The notes under the pieces were generated by a model. It ran no database searches. It was not told the origin of the DNA and saw nothing but the letters and a program-made list of their open reading frames with translations. A stretch of 64,000 nucleotides of DNA from Clostridium sp. Marseille-P299. GTDB lineage: Bacteria > Bacillota > Clostridia > Lachnospirales > Lachnospiraceae. Where the stretch lies: contig NZ_FJVE01000006.1 of the NCBI RefSeq assembly GCF_900078195.1, forward strand, positions 64,501-128,500. The letters are read 5' to 3'. Position numbers and translations under genes: made by a program. Every line of letters starts with the position of its first letter. Within the stretch, counting starts at the first letter, position 1. Positions 36,560 through 44,261 of the stretch are shown in pieces.

Positions 36560-37531
36560 TTGAAAATCGGACTGCCCAGGGCTTTTCTTTATTATAAATA
36601 TAAAAAATTGTGGGAAGTATTTTTTGAAGAACTAGGTTGTCAAATCGTAGTAAGCGAGGAAAGCAATAAAAAAATATTAAGCGATGGAATTAACCTTTCA
36701 ATCGACGAAAGCTGTTTACCGTCAAAGATATACATGGGACATGTTCAATCACTTATTGGTAAATGCGATTATATTTTAGTTCCTCGTATCGCCAGTTTTG
36801 GTAAGGGTGAAATGGCCTGTACGAAGTTTAATGCAATGTATGACATTGTTAAAAATACGCTTCAAGGGATTCACCTAATTGATTACAATATTGATGTTAA
36901 TAATGGAAACCATGAATTACAAGGTTTTCTTCATATGGGAAAAGTGATTGGCAAAGGTAATATAGAAACATTAAAGGCTTATATCAATGCAAAAAAACAG
37001 AATAGAATTTATCATAAAAGTAAAATAAGTCTACAAAGTAAGGTATTAGAAAGTAGTAAGCAAATGAAAATTCTTATTGTTTCACACCCCTACAATACCT
37101 ACGACAAGCTCATCGGCTATCCAATTATCAAGTACTTAAAAGAATTAGACGTTATCCCTATTTATGCTGATTTATGTAACTCAAAAGAAAGTATAAAACA
37201 TTCAAAAGAACTTTCAAAATGCTTATATTGGACCTTTAATAAGGAACTAATTGGAGCGATTGAAATTTATAAAGATAATGTTGATGGGATTATTTTTATC
37301 ACTGCATTTCCATGTGGACCAGATTCTTTGGTAAATGAACTTGTACTTAGAAAATTCAAAGAATTACCGATGGCTAATATTATTTTAGATGAATTACAAG
37401 GAGAGGCAGGATTACAGACAAGAATTGAGAGTTTTATTGATATTATTCGAGCGAAACACACAATGAATGAGGCAACACATGAGGATAGTAAAGATTTACA
37501 TCAAGGCAAGCTTGAGTCATCAATCATTTAA
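36560..37531 (+). CDS. DUF2229 / acyl-CoA dehydratase activase-related protein, three-cysteine subunit
   Basis: 323 residues. DUF2229 proteins are found fused or adjacent to BadF/HgdC-type ATPases. The start MKIGLPRAFLYYKYKKLW is the family hallmark. Three cysteines in the setting expected for [4Fe-4S] ligands of the 2-hydroxyacyl-CoA dehydratase superfamily are Cys52 (DESCLPSK), Cys87 (EMACTKF) and Cys252 (AFPCGPD). Start is TTG 36560, nine bases after AAGGAG. It opens a three-gene cluster with 37622-38734 and 39131-40096; in many Clostridia all three are parts of one polypeptide of about 1400 residues. Substrate unknown. Confidence 0.85.
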   Translation: MKIGLPRAFLYYKYKKLWEVFFEELGCQIVVSEESNKKILSDGINLSIDESCLPSKIYMGHVQSLIGKCDYILVPRIASFGKGEMACTKFNAMYDIVKNTLQGIHLIDYNIDVNNGNHELQGFLHMGKVIGKGNIETLKAYINAKKQNRIYHKSKISLQSKVLESSKQMKILIVSHPYNTYDKLIGYPIIKYLKELDVIPIYADLCNSKESIKHSKELSKCLYWTFNKELIGAIEIYKDNVDGIIFITAFPCGPDSLVNELVLRKFKELPMANIILDELQGEAGLQTRIESFIDIIRAKHTMNEATHEDSKDLHQGKLESSII

Positions 37532-37565
37532 AATTGATCTTTGATTTTCGTACAAATAAATTTAT

Positions 37566-37621
37566 AGAAAGGATTGCCACAAATTATTAGAGCCCTTTTG
37601 TTTCTGGCAATATACTGTGCA
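37566..37621 (+). promoter_or_regulatory. Shine-Dalgarno separated from its ATG by a hairpin (gene 2 of the cluster)
   Basis: AGAAAGGA (37566-37573) is followed at once by TTGCCA...TGGCAA (37574-37610), a stem-loop with an ACAAA/TTTGT-type inner helix, then 11 bases and ATG 37622. The same order, with near-identical flanks, precedes gene 3. Confidence 0.55.
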
Positions 37622-38734
37622 ATGGATAAAAATACAGAAAAAATATTTAGCTTTCCCCATATGGCGAATTATCATATTCCCATTGAGTTTTTACTTAAAT
37701 TGATTTTTAAAGACTCTAAAATATTAGTTCCCCCTCCAACTACCAAAAAAACTTTGGAATTAGGAAGCAAATACAGTCCTGATTTTGTATGTGTACCTTT
37801 TAAATATAATTTAGGAAATTATATTGAAGCCTTAGAAAACGGAGCTAATGTTTTAATTCAAGCAGGTGGCGGCTGCAGATTTGGATATTATGGCGAGGCA
37901 CAAGAACAGATTTTAAAGGATTTAGGATATGATTTTGAATTCATCTATTTGGTTAATAACGCTAAAGTTAATATATTAGAGATGTATAAAAAGTGTAAGG
38001 AAATGGGCTCTAAATTATCCTTTCCCATATTTTCTTATTACATCTTACTAACGATTAGAATGATAAACATTATGGATAAAATAGATTTTTATATTCGTGA
38101 AAATATTGGATTTGAGGTACAAGCCAATAGTTTTCATAAACTTCAAGCTGAATTTTTTAATAAGTTGAAACTAACAACTAATTTTAAATCATTACATCGA
38201 ACCTACAAAGAATATAATGAAAGATTTCATAACCTTAAAATTAATAAGCCAAATCATCCTTTAAAGGTTGGCATTATTGGTGAGTTGTATTCTTTAATGG
38301 AACCTTTTAGTAATTATTTTATAGAAAAAGAGCTTGCCGAGAAAAACATTGTAGTTAGCAGATATATTAACGTAACGTATTTGCTTTTCCAAAAAACAAG
38401 ACAAAGGAAGAAAACAATAAGAGATGCTAACGGGTACTTAAAGTATGCAATTGGAGCTGATGGTACAGATAGTGTGGCAAAAGGTATCATGCTTGCAAAG
38501 AAACATTATGATGGCATTATTCACTTAAAACCCTTTGGTTGTACACCAGAAGTGAATTCGATGCCAATGTTACAAAATATCAATAAAGATTATAAGATAC
38601 CTATTCTTTATTTTAGTTTCGATTCTCAGACATCTGAAACAGGTGTTAAAACGAGGTTGGAAGCATTTTATGATATGATTTTAATGAGAAAGACAAAGGA
38701 AATCTTTGAAAAAGATGAATCCTCCTACACTTAA
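37622..38734 (+). CDS. HgdB/BcrC-like three-cysteine protein (CoA-dehydratase or double-cubane protein type)
   Basis: 370 residues. It has the fold signatures of 2-hydroxyacyl-CoA dehydratase subunits and double-cubane cluster proteins: Cys57 (FVCVPFKYNLGNY), Cys85 (GGGCRFGYYGEAQ) and Cys307 (KPFGCTPEVNSMP), three possible [4Fe-4S] ligands, plus a central KVGIIGELYSLMEPF Rossmann-like strand and ILYFSFDSQTSETGVKTRLEAF at the end. I choose ATG 37622; a TTG at 37574 would extend it by 16 residues but abuts the ribosome site. Acts with the DUF2229 subunit and the ATPase at 39131-40096. No CoA-transferase or acyl-CoA gene is nearby to name a substrate. Confidence 0.82.
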   Translation: MDKNTEKIFSFPHMANYHIPIEFLLKLIFKDSKILVPPPTTKKTLELGSKYSPDFVCVPFKYNLGNYIEALENGANVLIQAGGGCRFGYYGEAQEQILKDLGYDFEFIYLVNNAKVNILEMYKKCKEMGSKLSFPIFSYYILLTIRMINIMDKIDFYIRENIGFEVQANSFHKLQAEFFNKLKLTTNFKSLHRTYKEYNERFHNLKINKPNHPLKVGIIGELYSLMEPFSNYFIEKELAEKNIVVSRYINVTYLLFQKTRQRKKTIRDANGYLKYAIGADGTDSVAKGIMLAKKHYDGIIHLKPFGCTPEVNSMPMLQNINKDYKIPILYFSFDSQTSETGVKTRLEAFYDMILMRKTKEIFEKDESSYT

Positions 38735-38812
38735 TAATGATTGAGTTATAAATTTTCAATGTTCCTAGAAATGACGTTAAATAGAGCTTAGTATTTAAAG
38801 TTACTGCCATAT

Positions 38813-38960
38813 AATTCTTAGGTATTCTACGGATTGCTAAGTCTTAGGTAATTTAGGGATTACTATATATAAGTCTTAGTTAATTAAAGGGTTTCTATAT
38901 TTATAAACTTTGGTAATTTAAGGGTTACTAACTTTATAATACTTTGGTAATTTCTTTATT
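38813..38960. repeat. Degenerate tandem repeat, about 33 bp, five copies
   Basis: Units starting near 38815, 38841, 38873, 38907 and 38941 share (G)TCTTAGGTAATTTAGGG-ATTACTA-like sequence with 26-34 base spacing. They fill the 395-base gap between genes 2 and 3 of the activase cluster. Too diverged and too uneven for CRISPR. Confidence 0.65.
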
Positions 38961-39041
38961 AATATCTGTTTATCAATTTATTTAGATAAGGCACTGAAAC
39001 AATATAAAATAAAAAATTAGATTAAAAGAAAATATGAGTAT

Positions 39042-39130
39042 AGAAAGGTCTGCCACACCAACAGTTTGAAATGTAAGCTTATAATTCTTTCAACTTATTT
39101 TGTGGCAATATCGTATTCTTACGATATACA
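39042..39130 (+). promoter_or_regulatory. Shine-Dalgarno separated from its ATG by two hairpins (gene 3 of the cluster)
   Basis: AGAAAGG (39042-39048), TC, then a stem TGCCACA (39051-39057)/TGTGGCA (39101-39107), directly followed by a perfect hairpin ATATCGTA-TTCT-TACGATAT (39108-39127), ACA and ATG 39131. With both stems folded, the ribosome site would lie five bases from the ATG. Confidence 0.6.
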
Positions 39131-40096
39131 ATGGGTATAAATATGAAAGTTGGTTATTTAGGCGTTGATATTGGTTCTATTTCTACAAAAGGTGTTATTA
39201 TTGATGAAAATAATAATCTAGTTGCCCAAAATTATATTTGGACCGAATGTGATCCAATCAATGCTGTAAAAAATCTCATAAAAGACTTAAAGGAGCAAAC
39301 AAAAAATCAAGACATTGTAATAAAATCTGTTGGAACTACAGGCTCTGCTCGTAAATTAATCGGTAGTATGCTAAATGCAAATATAGTGAAAAATGAGATT
39401 ACTGCCCATGCAATAGGTACACTATCCGTGTTTCCTGACGTTCGCACGATTTTTGAAATTGGTGGACAAGACTCTAAAATTATTTTATTAGAAGATGGCA
39501 TTGTTGTGGATTATGCGATGAATACCTTATGTGCTGCAGGCACTGGCTCTTTTTTATCTTCACAAACCAAACGTTTAGGTATTGATATCAAAGACCTTGG
39601 CGACATGGCACTAAAATCTCAAAATCCTACGAAAATAGCTGCAAGATGCACTGTGTTTGCCGAATCCGATTTAGTTCATAAAGCTCAAATTGGACATAAA
39701 AAAGAAGATATTATTGCTGGCCTATGTATGGCTGTTGTTACAAACTACTTAAACAATGTTGGTAAAGGGAAGAATATCAAAGCTCCGATTGTATTTCAAG
39801 GCGGAGTTAGTAAAAATGTAGGGGTAATCAAGGCATTTGAAGATGCTACAGGAGAAAAAATACATGTTGATCCTAACGCTCATCTTATGGGTGCCATTGG
39901 TGTTGCGATTCTTTCAAAAAATGCACAGACAAGTGAAGCATTTGATTTTGATATTGCCGATTTAAGTTTTGAAACGATCGGTAAAGAATGCAATAAGTGT
40001 GCAAATGAATGTGAAATTATTTGCTTTTATAAAGATAAAAAATTAATTGATGCTTGGGGGAATCGTTGTGAGCATGGGGCGGCGATTTTAACATAA
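39131..40096 (+). CDS. BadF/HgdC-type ATPase, acyl-CoA dehydratase activase
   Basis: 321 residues. These homodimeric ATPases carry one [4Fe-4S] cluster between subunits and shoot electrons into a partner iron-sulfur enzyme. Actin-fold phosphate motifs GVDIGSISTKGV, VGTTGSARKL and EIGGQDSKI are visible, with cluster ligands Cys134 (NTLCAAGTGSFL) and Cys173 (ARCTVFAESD). Unlike the short HgdC/FldI activators it has an extra C-terminal part with Cys287, 290, 294, 298 and 313 (ECNKCANECEIICFY...NRCEHG), possibly a second metal site. ATG 39131 fits the hairpin-bridged ribosome site; ATG 39143 is the alternative. Probable electron donor for the two upstream subunits. Confidence 0.9.
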   Translation: MGINMKVGYLGVDIGSISTKGVIIDENNNLVAQNYIWTECDPINAVKNLIKDLKEQTKNQDIVIKSVGTTGSARKLIGSMLNANIVKNEITAHAIGTLSVFPDVRTIFEIGGQDSKIILLEDGIVVDYAMNTLCAAGTGSFLSSQTKRLGIDIKDLGDMALKSQNPTKIAARCTVFAESDLVHKAQIGHKKEDIIAGLCMAVVTNYLNNVGKGKNIKAPIVFQGGVSKNVGVIKAFEDATGEKIHVDPNAHLMGAIGVAILSKNAQTSEAFDFDIADLSFETIGKECNKCANECEIICFYKDKKLIDAWGNRCEHGAAILT

Positions 40097-40124
40097 GATA
40101 AAATTAAAAATTACTATTCAATCA

Positions 40125-40168
40125 GCGATTGCTCGTAACCGCTAGCTTAGCGGGTTTACGTTTATCGC
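40125..40168. repeat. REP-like hairpin after the activase gene
   Basis: GCGATTGCTCGTAA-CCGCTAGCTTAGCGG-GTTTACGTTTATCGC forms a nearly complete palindrome of 44 bases with two small mismatches. It lies 28 bases past the activase stop and lacks a U run. Confidence 0.6.
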
Positions 40169-40177
40169 GATAAAATA

Positions 40178-40211
40178 AACTCCCATAGCAATTAACCGAG
40201 CTATGGGAGTT
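40178..40211. terminator. Bidirectional terminator between convergent genes
   Basis: AACTCCCATAGC/GCTATGGGAGTT, 12 perfect pairs with a 10-base loop, between the activase and phosphoesterase stops. Confidence 0.75.
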
Positions 40212-40272
40212 CTATGATTTTATTGGATCATCTTTTGTAACTACTCTATTAATCGTTTTAAAGCATATAAAA

Positions 40273-41073
40273 TTATTCTATAAACTGCATTGCATTTAGA
40301 ATTTCTATCTTACAGTCTTTTTCTACCCACTCAGATTCATAATTTAAGCATGGGCATATATAAGTAATTCCATCTTTAATAATTCTTTTACGGTAATGAA
40401 TGTGGCCACATATCCCATATGTCACATTGTATTTTTGATATAATTCATGAAGTTTTTTACTACCAATAAATGCATTAAAATATAGCCACATTTCGTTTGG
40501 ATTTGTAACAGTAAATTCTTCTATTGGTACCATATGAGTCATAACAATAATGCGCTTTGTTTTGACTTGTTTTAATTGTTCCTCTAATCTTTCAAGAGCC
40601 CGTTGATTCGCTACCTCATTATTATCTGTCCACTGATTTTTTAATTTGTCTTGCCAGGTTCTATCTAAATAATTCATGCGTTCAAAATCCTCTTTTGAAA
40701 ATTTTGAAGAACCAAAAGAATAATCATACCAACCGATATCCCCTATTAAAGTGGTGTCCTCGTCTAACTGAACAAATCCATGCAATAAACAATTGCTATC
40801 TTGTTCATAAGCCTCATAAATACTCTGTGTTGAAGTATGTTCTAAATCCTCACTCCACATGTCGTGATTTCCAGGAACATAATAAACTGGTATCTTTAAT
40901 TGTTGTTTTAAATATTCAATTGTATCAATTGTCTTTTTATATTCATTACTAATGTCTCCTGCAAGTAAAAGCGCAGATGCGTTTGACTTAGCAACACTTT
41001 CTACTATTTGATTGATTACATCGTAATTTTTATTACGATCGATATGGATATCTGAAATAACAGCAAATGACAT
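40273..41073 (-). CDS. Calcineurin-like metallophosphoesterase
   Basis: 266 residues, soluble. All five metal-binding blocks of the family are present: DIHIDRN (8-14), LAGDISN, PGNHDMW, THMVP and CGHIHYRK. Substrate is not decidable; close relatives are annotated only as predicted phosphohydrolases. It starts at ATG 41073 and is convergent with the activase gene. The following 380-base gap (41074-41455) has only the ZIP terminator and AT-rich sequence. Confidence 0.88.
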   Translation of the reverse strand: MSFAVISDIHIDRNKNYDVINQIVESVAKSNASALLLAGDISNEYKKTIDTIEYLKQQLKIPVYYVPGNHDMWSEDLEHTSTQSIYEAYEQDSNCLLHGFVQLDEDTTLIGDIGWYDYSFGSSKFSKEDFERMNYLDRTWQDKLKNQWTDNNEVANQRALERLEEQLKQVKTKRIIVMTHMVPIEEFTVTNPNEMWLYFNAFIGSKKLHELYQKYNVTYGICGHIHYRKRIIKDGITYICPCLNYESEWVEKDCKIEILNAMQFIE

Positions 41074-41360
41074 GTAATATACCTACCTCCTTTTGTTTAT
41101 ACAATATATTTACAGCAGATGTTTTTAACGAATACTTTTAACAAAAACTTTTAGCATTGGTTATTACCTTCTAATAATGTTCTATTCATTTTAATTTGAT
41201 TATTCTTTTTGACTTGTAATTATAAATCACCTTTCCTAGATTTTCAATGTTATAACTTGTCATAAAATATATTTTTCTATATTTTTTACTCCTTATCTAT
41301 ATCTTAGATGAAAATCAGGGCCACTGGCTTAGCCGACGGTTTATTTTAATTCCGATACAA

Positions 41361-41398
41361 GAAAAAACACAGATTGGACTAGCTAATCCAATCTGTGT
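41361..41398 (-). terminator. Terminator of the ZIP transporter gene
   Basis: ACACAGATTGGA/TCCAATCTGTGT, 12 perfect pairs, eight-base loop, then TTTTTTC in the minus direction; 58 bases past the stop. Confidence 0.88.
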
Positions 41399-41455
41399 CA
41401 TTTTAACTTATTCTATTTCCTACTTTTTAGGTATCTTCTAGTTATTCAATTTTAA

Positions 41456-42238
41456 TTAACCTAATGCAACATCTAACATCATCATAACTGTAAATCCTAA
41501 TGCAAAGACAATAGTACCTATATTAGAATGTTCGCCTTCTGACATCTCTGGTATCAACTCTTCAACTACTACATACATCATGGCACCAGCTGCAAAGCTC
41601 AATAAATATGGCAATACAGGAACGATTAATCCTGCTGCTAAAATAGTAAGCAAGGCTCCTATTGGTTCAACAACACCTGATAAAATACCATATAAAAATG
41701 CTTTACCCTTTTTAACACCTGCTGCACGCAATGGCATGGATATAATAGCACCTTCTGGAAAGTTTTGAATTGCAATACCAATTGCTAATGTCATAGCTCC
41801 CATTGCGGTAATCTGACTGTTTCCTGTAACTACACCAGCATAAACTGCACCAACTGCCATACCTTCTGGTATATTATGCAATACTACTGCAAGTACTAGC
41901 ATGGTTGTTTTCGTTAGATGACTCTTTGGTCCCTCTGTCGTATCACTAGCCATATGTAAATGCGGTATGATATGATCTAATAATAATAAGAACAATACTC
42001 CTACCCAAAATCCAACCACCGCAGGTACAAATGACCATTTACCTAATGATTCTGATTGTTCAATCGCAGGAATTAAAAGGCTCCAAATAGATGCTGCTAC
42101 CATTACCCCTGCAGCAAATCCTGTCAATGCCCTTTGTAACATTGGATTCAATGATTTTTTCATAAAAAATACGCAGGCTGCACCTAGTGATGTACCTAAA
42201 AATGGAATCAATATTCCTTTCAAAGCTTCTAAATTCAT
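41456..42238 (-). CDS. ZIP family metal transporter
   Basis: 260 residues with eight predicted helices, typical of the bacterial ZIP (ZupT-like) uptake family for zinc, iron and related divalent metals. The metal path motifs are HNIPEGMAVGAVYAG in helix 4 and NFPEGAIISMPLRAAG in helix 5; a variable cytoplasmic loop with HIIPHLHMAS carries histidines. ATG 42238. The 370-base upstream gap shows no GTTAGC-type operator, unlike the flavodoxin and siderophore genes nearby, and no riboswitch I recognise. Metal preference is not decidable. Confidence 0.92.
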   Translation of the reverse strand: MNLEALKGILIPFLGTSLGAACVFFMKKSLNPMLQRALTGFAAGVMVAASIWSLLIPAIEQSESLGKWSFVPAVVGFWVGVLFLLLLDHIIPHLHMASDTTEGPKSHLTKTTMLVLAVVLHNIPEGMAVGAVYAGVVTGNSQITAMGAMTLAIGIAIQNFPEGAIISMPLRAAGVKKGKAFLYGILSGVVEPIGALLTILAAGLIVPVLPYLLSFAAGAMMYVVVEELIPEMSEGEHSNIGTIVFALGFTVMMMLDVALG

Positions 42239-42509
42239 AAAACTTCCCTTCTCTTATACACTTTTTTCATTCATTTTTTATGAATTAATAACTATATTTT
42301 AAGTTAAGCTTATCTTTTTAAATAAACTTTTTATATAGTTATTATAAATAATAATAAAGCTTTTTAATAACGGTGTCAATCCATTTAGCCTTTTGATAAT
42401 AAATAGAGGAATAATTTTAGAAATATTTTGCTAAGCTACTAGACTACGATGATTTAAACGCTATGCAAAGAATAAGAGTACACATCAAGATAACTTCTAT
42501 TTTACAAAA

Positions 42510-42551
42510 ATGGGACTGCTATAAAACGTAATCGTTTTTTAGCAGTCCCAT
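42510..42551 (-). terminator. Terminator of the flavodoxin gene
   Basis: ATGGGACTGCTATAAAACG/CGTTTTTTAGCAGTCCCAT with a four-base loop, about 19 pairs, followed by TTTTTGTA in the minus direction; GGGACTG-type like those at 15211, 21222 and 25946. Confidence 0.88.
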
Positions 42552-42607
42552 ATCAATGCTATGTATCGAATTGAAAGCAATCAAATATAGAAATTTATTT
42601 TATAAAA

Positions 42608-43036
42608 TTATAAACTAGCAAGCGTTTTACCTGCCTCAATACAATTTTTAATTCCCTCTTGATCTGGTGAATTATTGATAATAAGGCCTTCATCACCTAC
42701 AATTACTGCTCCTGCGTCTTGCATTCTGCTAACCCAATTACGCATCCATTCACCATCGCCCCAATCATAGGAACCAAATAAAAGAATATGCTTACCGGAT
42801 ACTTTACCCTCAAGTTTTGAAACAAAATTGTCCATATCAGAGTCTAACTCTTCATCTCCCATTGCTGGACAGCCAAGTGCAAATACATTAGCATCATCTA
42901 ACACATCTGGTGTAATTGCAGATACTTCCACTGCCTCTCCGCTTTTACCTCCTTCATTAATTCCTTTTGCAATGCTCTCTGCCATCTCTTGTGTATTTCC
43001 ACTAGCACTCCAGTAAACTACATATATTTTGTCCAT
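42608..43036 (-). CDS. Flavodoxin
   Basis: 142 residues, short-chain flavodoxin. An FMN electron carrier that commonly replaces ferredoxin when iron is scarce. The FMN phosphate loop YWSASGNTQEMAESIAKGI is at residues 8-26, with FALGCPAMGDEELDSD and LFGSYDWGDGEWMRNW forming the isoalloxazine-binding loops. ATG 43036 follows AAGGAGG by seven bases. A 16-bp palindrome (43059-43074) shared with the siderophore operon lies just upstream of the ribosome site, supporting iron-controlled expression. Confidence 0.95.
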   Translation of the reverse strand: MDKIYVVYWSASGNTQEMAESIAKGINEGGKSGEAVEVSAITPDVLDDANVFALGCPAMGDEELDSDMDNFVSKLEGKVSGKHILLFGSYDWGDGEWMRNWVSRMQDAGAVIVGDEGLIINNSPDQEGIKNCIEAGKTLASL

Positions 43037-43058
43037 ATTAAAATCCTCCTTAAAATTA

Positions 43059-43074
43059 GTTAGTTTTGGCTAAC
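43059..43074. promoter_or_regulatory. 16-bp palindromic operator, flavodoxin copy
   Basis: GTTAGTTTTGGCTAAC, one mismatch from the GTTAGC-N4-GCTAAC format of the copies at 43410 and 48877; 22 bases before the flavodoxin ATG. Confidence 0.65.
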
Positions 43075-43096
43075 TCGTAAACAAAAAAATAGAAAC

Positions 43097-43375
43097 CTAT
43101 GCGTAACGTTCTAAAATATTAATTAACGCATTGGAACTGCTACTATGAGAACGTTCAACCGTAATATTCTTGCGTTCTGATTCGGCTACTGCACAATATA
43201 CCATTTTATGAGATGCAGTTGACGTAAACAAAATAAGCAAATCTGGATTCCCAATCTGATTTTTTAAATTGCCTGCCATTTTAGTAAATACTTTTACCTT
43301 GCATTTGTACTTTTTACATATATCTTTATATTGTACTTCCATCCTCTCATGACCACCAACGATTACAACGCTCAT
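43097..43375 (-). CDS. DUF2325 protein
   Basis: 92 residues, a compact Rossmann-like protein: MSVVIVGGHERMEVQYKDIC, PDLLILFTSTASHKMVYCAV, then ERSHSSSSNALINIL. DUF2325 genes occur beside ferrous-iron transport and siderophore genes in Firmicutes; the biochemical role is unknown. It has its own 16-bp operator (43410-43425) and is 22 bases upstream of the flavodoxin operator, so the two genes could also be cotranscribed. Confidence 0.88.
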   Translation of the reverse strand: MSVVIVGGHERMEVQYKDICKKYKCKVKVFTKMAGNLKNQIGNPDLLILFTSTASHKMVYCAVAESERKNITVERSHSSSSNALINILERYA

Positions 43376-43409
43376 ACAATCACCTTCACTTTTTTTATTT
43401 ATTTGGTTG

Positions 43410-43425
43410 GTTAGCTTTAGCTAAC
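43410..43425. promoter_or_regulatory. 16-bp palindromic operator, DUF2325 copy
   Basis: GTTAGCTTTAGCTAAC, perfect six-base arms, 35 bases before the DUF2325 start and just past a TATGTATAAG -10-like stretch. Confidence 0.7.
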
Positions 43426-43465
43426 TTATACATATACTAATATACTATAAAACTTGCGAATTAGC

Positions 43466-43541
43466 AACTATTGTATTGGCAAATAATTCTCATTAAACAA
43501 CTTAACTATTGAATTAGTAAATAATTCTAATTAAATAACTT
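43466..43541. repeat. 38-bp imperfect tandem duplication
   Basis: Two adjacent 38-base units (43466-43503, 43504-43541) start AACTATTG and end ACTT, differing at about seven positions. They lie between the DUF2325 operator and the promoter of the plus-strand gene at 43677. Confidence 0.6.
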
Positions 43542-43585
43542 GTCTATTTCATTTTGTGAAATATATGTGAAATCAGACAAAATAG

Positions 43586-43614
43586 GTGACATATTTTAAA
43601 TGAAGTAGTATATT
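43586..43614 (+). promoter_or_regulatory. Promoter of the CpcT-like gene
   Basis: GTGACA, 17-base spacer, TATATT, about 60 bases before ATG 43677. Confidence 0.55.
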
Positions 43615-43676
43615 ATACATTACAAAAAACTATGTTATTAGCATATAATTTAAAATGCACTAAGGAGGAATTATAT

Positions 43677-44231
43677 ATGAGCAGATTAAATGAATTTATA
43701 GCTATTTTAACTGGAAATTTTGATAACAGTGAGCAAGTGAAAGATTTACAGGCGAAGGGTATTACAAACTATCCTTTTGCTGAACATGTGAACACTGTTT
43801 CTAATGATAAAATCAATGGTTTGCCAGCGGATTTTAAAGGCATATTTATTGTTGAGGAAAGTTACTATAACACAGATGGAAAAACCCATGCATCATCGCA
43901 TCTATTTCTATTTACGGATGAAAATGATGGGATAAAACTAACTTCTTATGAAATTCCAGATGGTTATGATAAATCAAATTTCACATATAAAGAGTTAAAA
44001 ACCGTTAATTACACGGATTTAAAAGTGTCTGAAAAATTCACACCAGCGATTTATACTTTAAAAGATAATGTATGGGAGGGGGGAAGTATTAGTATGTTTT
44101 CTCCAGTTCTTAAATTTACATTATTTGAACGTTTTTCAGAAGAAAAGCTAGAAGTATCTGAAGTTATGGAGATCAATGGAAAACGAACATTTGGATACGA
44201 TGACCCTATTATATATAAGAGAAAAAAATAA
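43677..44231 (+). CDS. CpcT/CpeT-like protein, function unknown
   Basis: 184 residues from ATG 43677, which follows GGAGG by eight bases. The beginning LNEFIAILTGNFDNSEQ matches the opening of CpcT/CpeT family proteins (in cyanobacteria bilin lyases, in other bacteria of unknown role), and GIFIVEESYYNTDG continues the pattern; the middle is beta-rich. No signal peptide. A bilin role is implausible here; heme or tetrapyrrole handling would fit the iron island but is speculation. Next to an IS3 remnant downstream. Confidence 0.75.
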   Translation: MSRLNEFIAILTGNFDNSEQVKDLQAKGITNYPFAEHVNTVSNDKINGLPADFKGIFIVEESYYNTDGKTHASSHLFLFTDENDGIKLTSYEIPDGYDKSNFTYKELKTVNYTDLKVSEKFTPAIYTLKDNVWEGGSISMFSPVLKFTLFERFSEEKLEVSEVMEINGKRTFGYDDPIIYKRKK

Positions 44232-44261
44232 AGCGTTTAAGAAAGTAAAATAAAGATCGTT

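Noticed and set aside
37574..37621. TTG 37574 as start of the HgdB-like gene
   Set aside because: It directly abuts the AGAAAGGA ribosome site and lies in the stem of the hairpin; the conserved part begins at the later ATG.
38813..38960. Possible CRISPR array
   Set aside because: Units are diverged, the period varies from 26 to 34 bases, there are no distinct spacers and no cas genes nearby.
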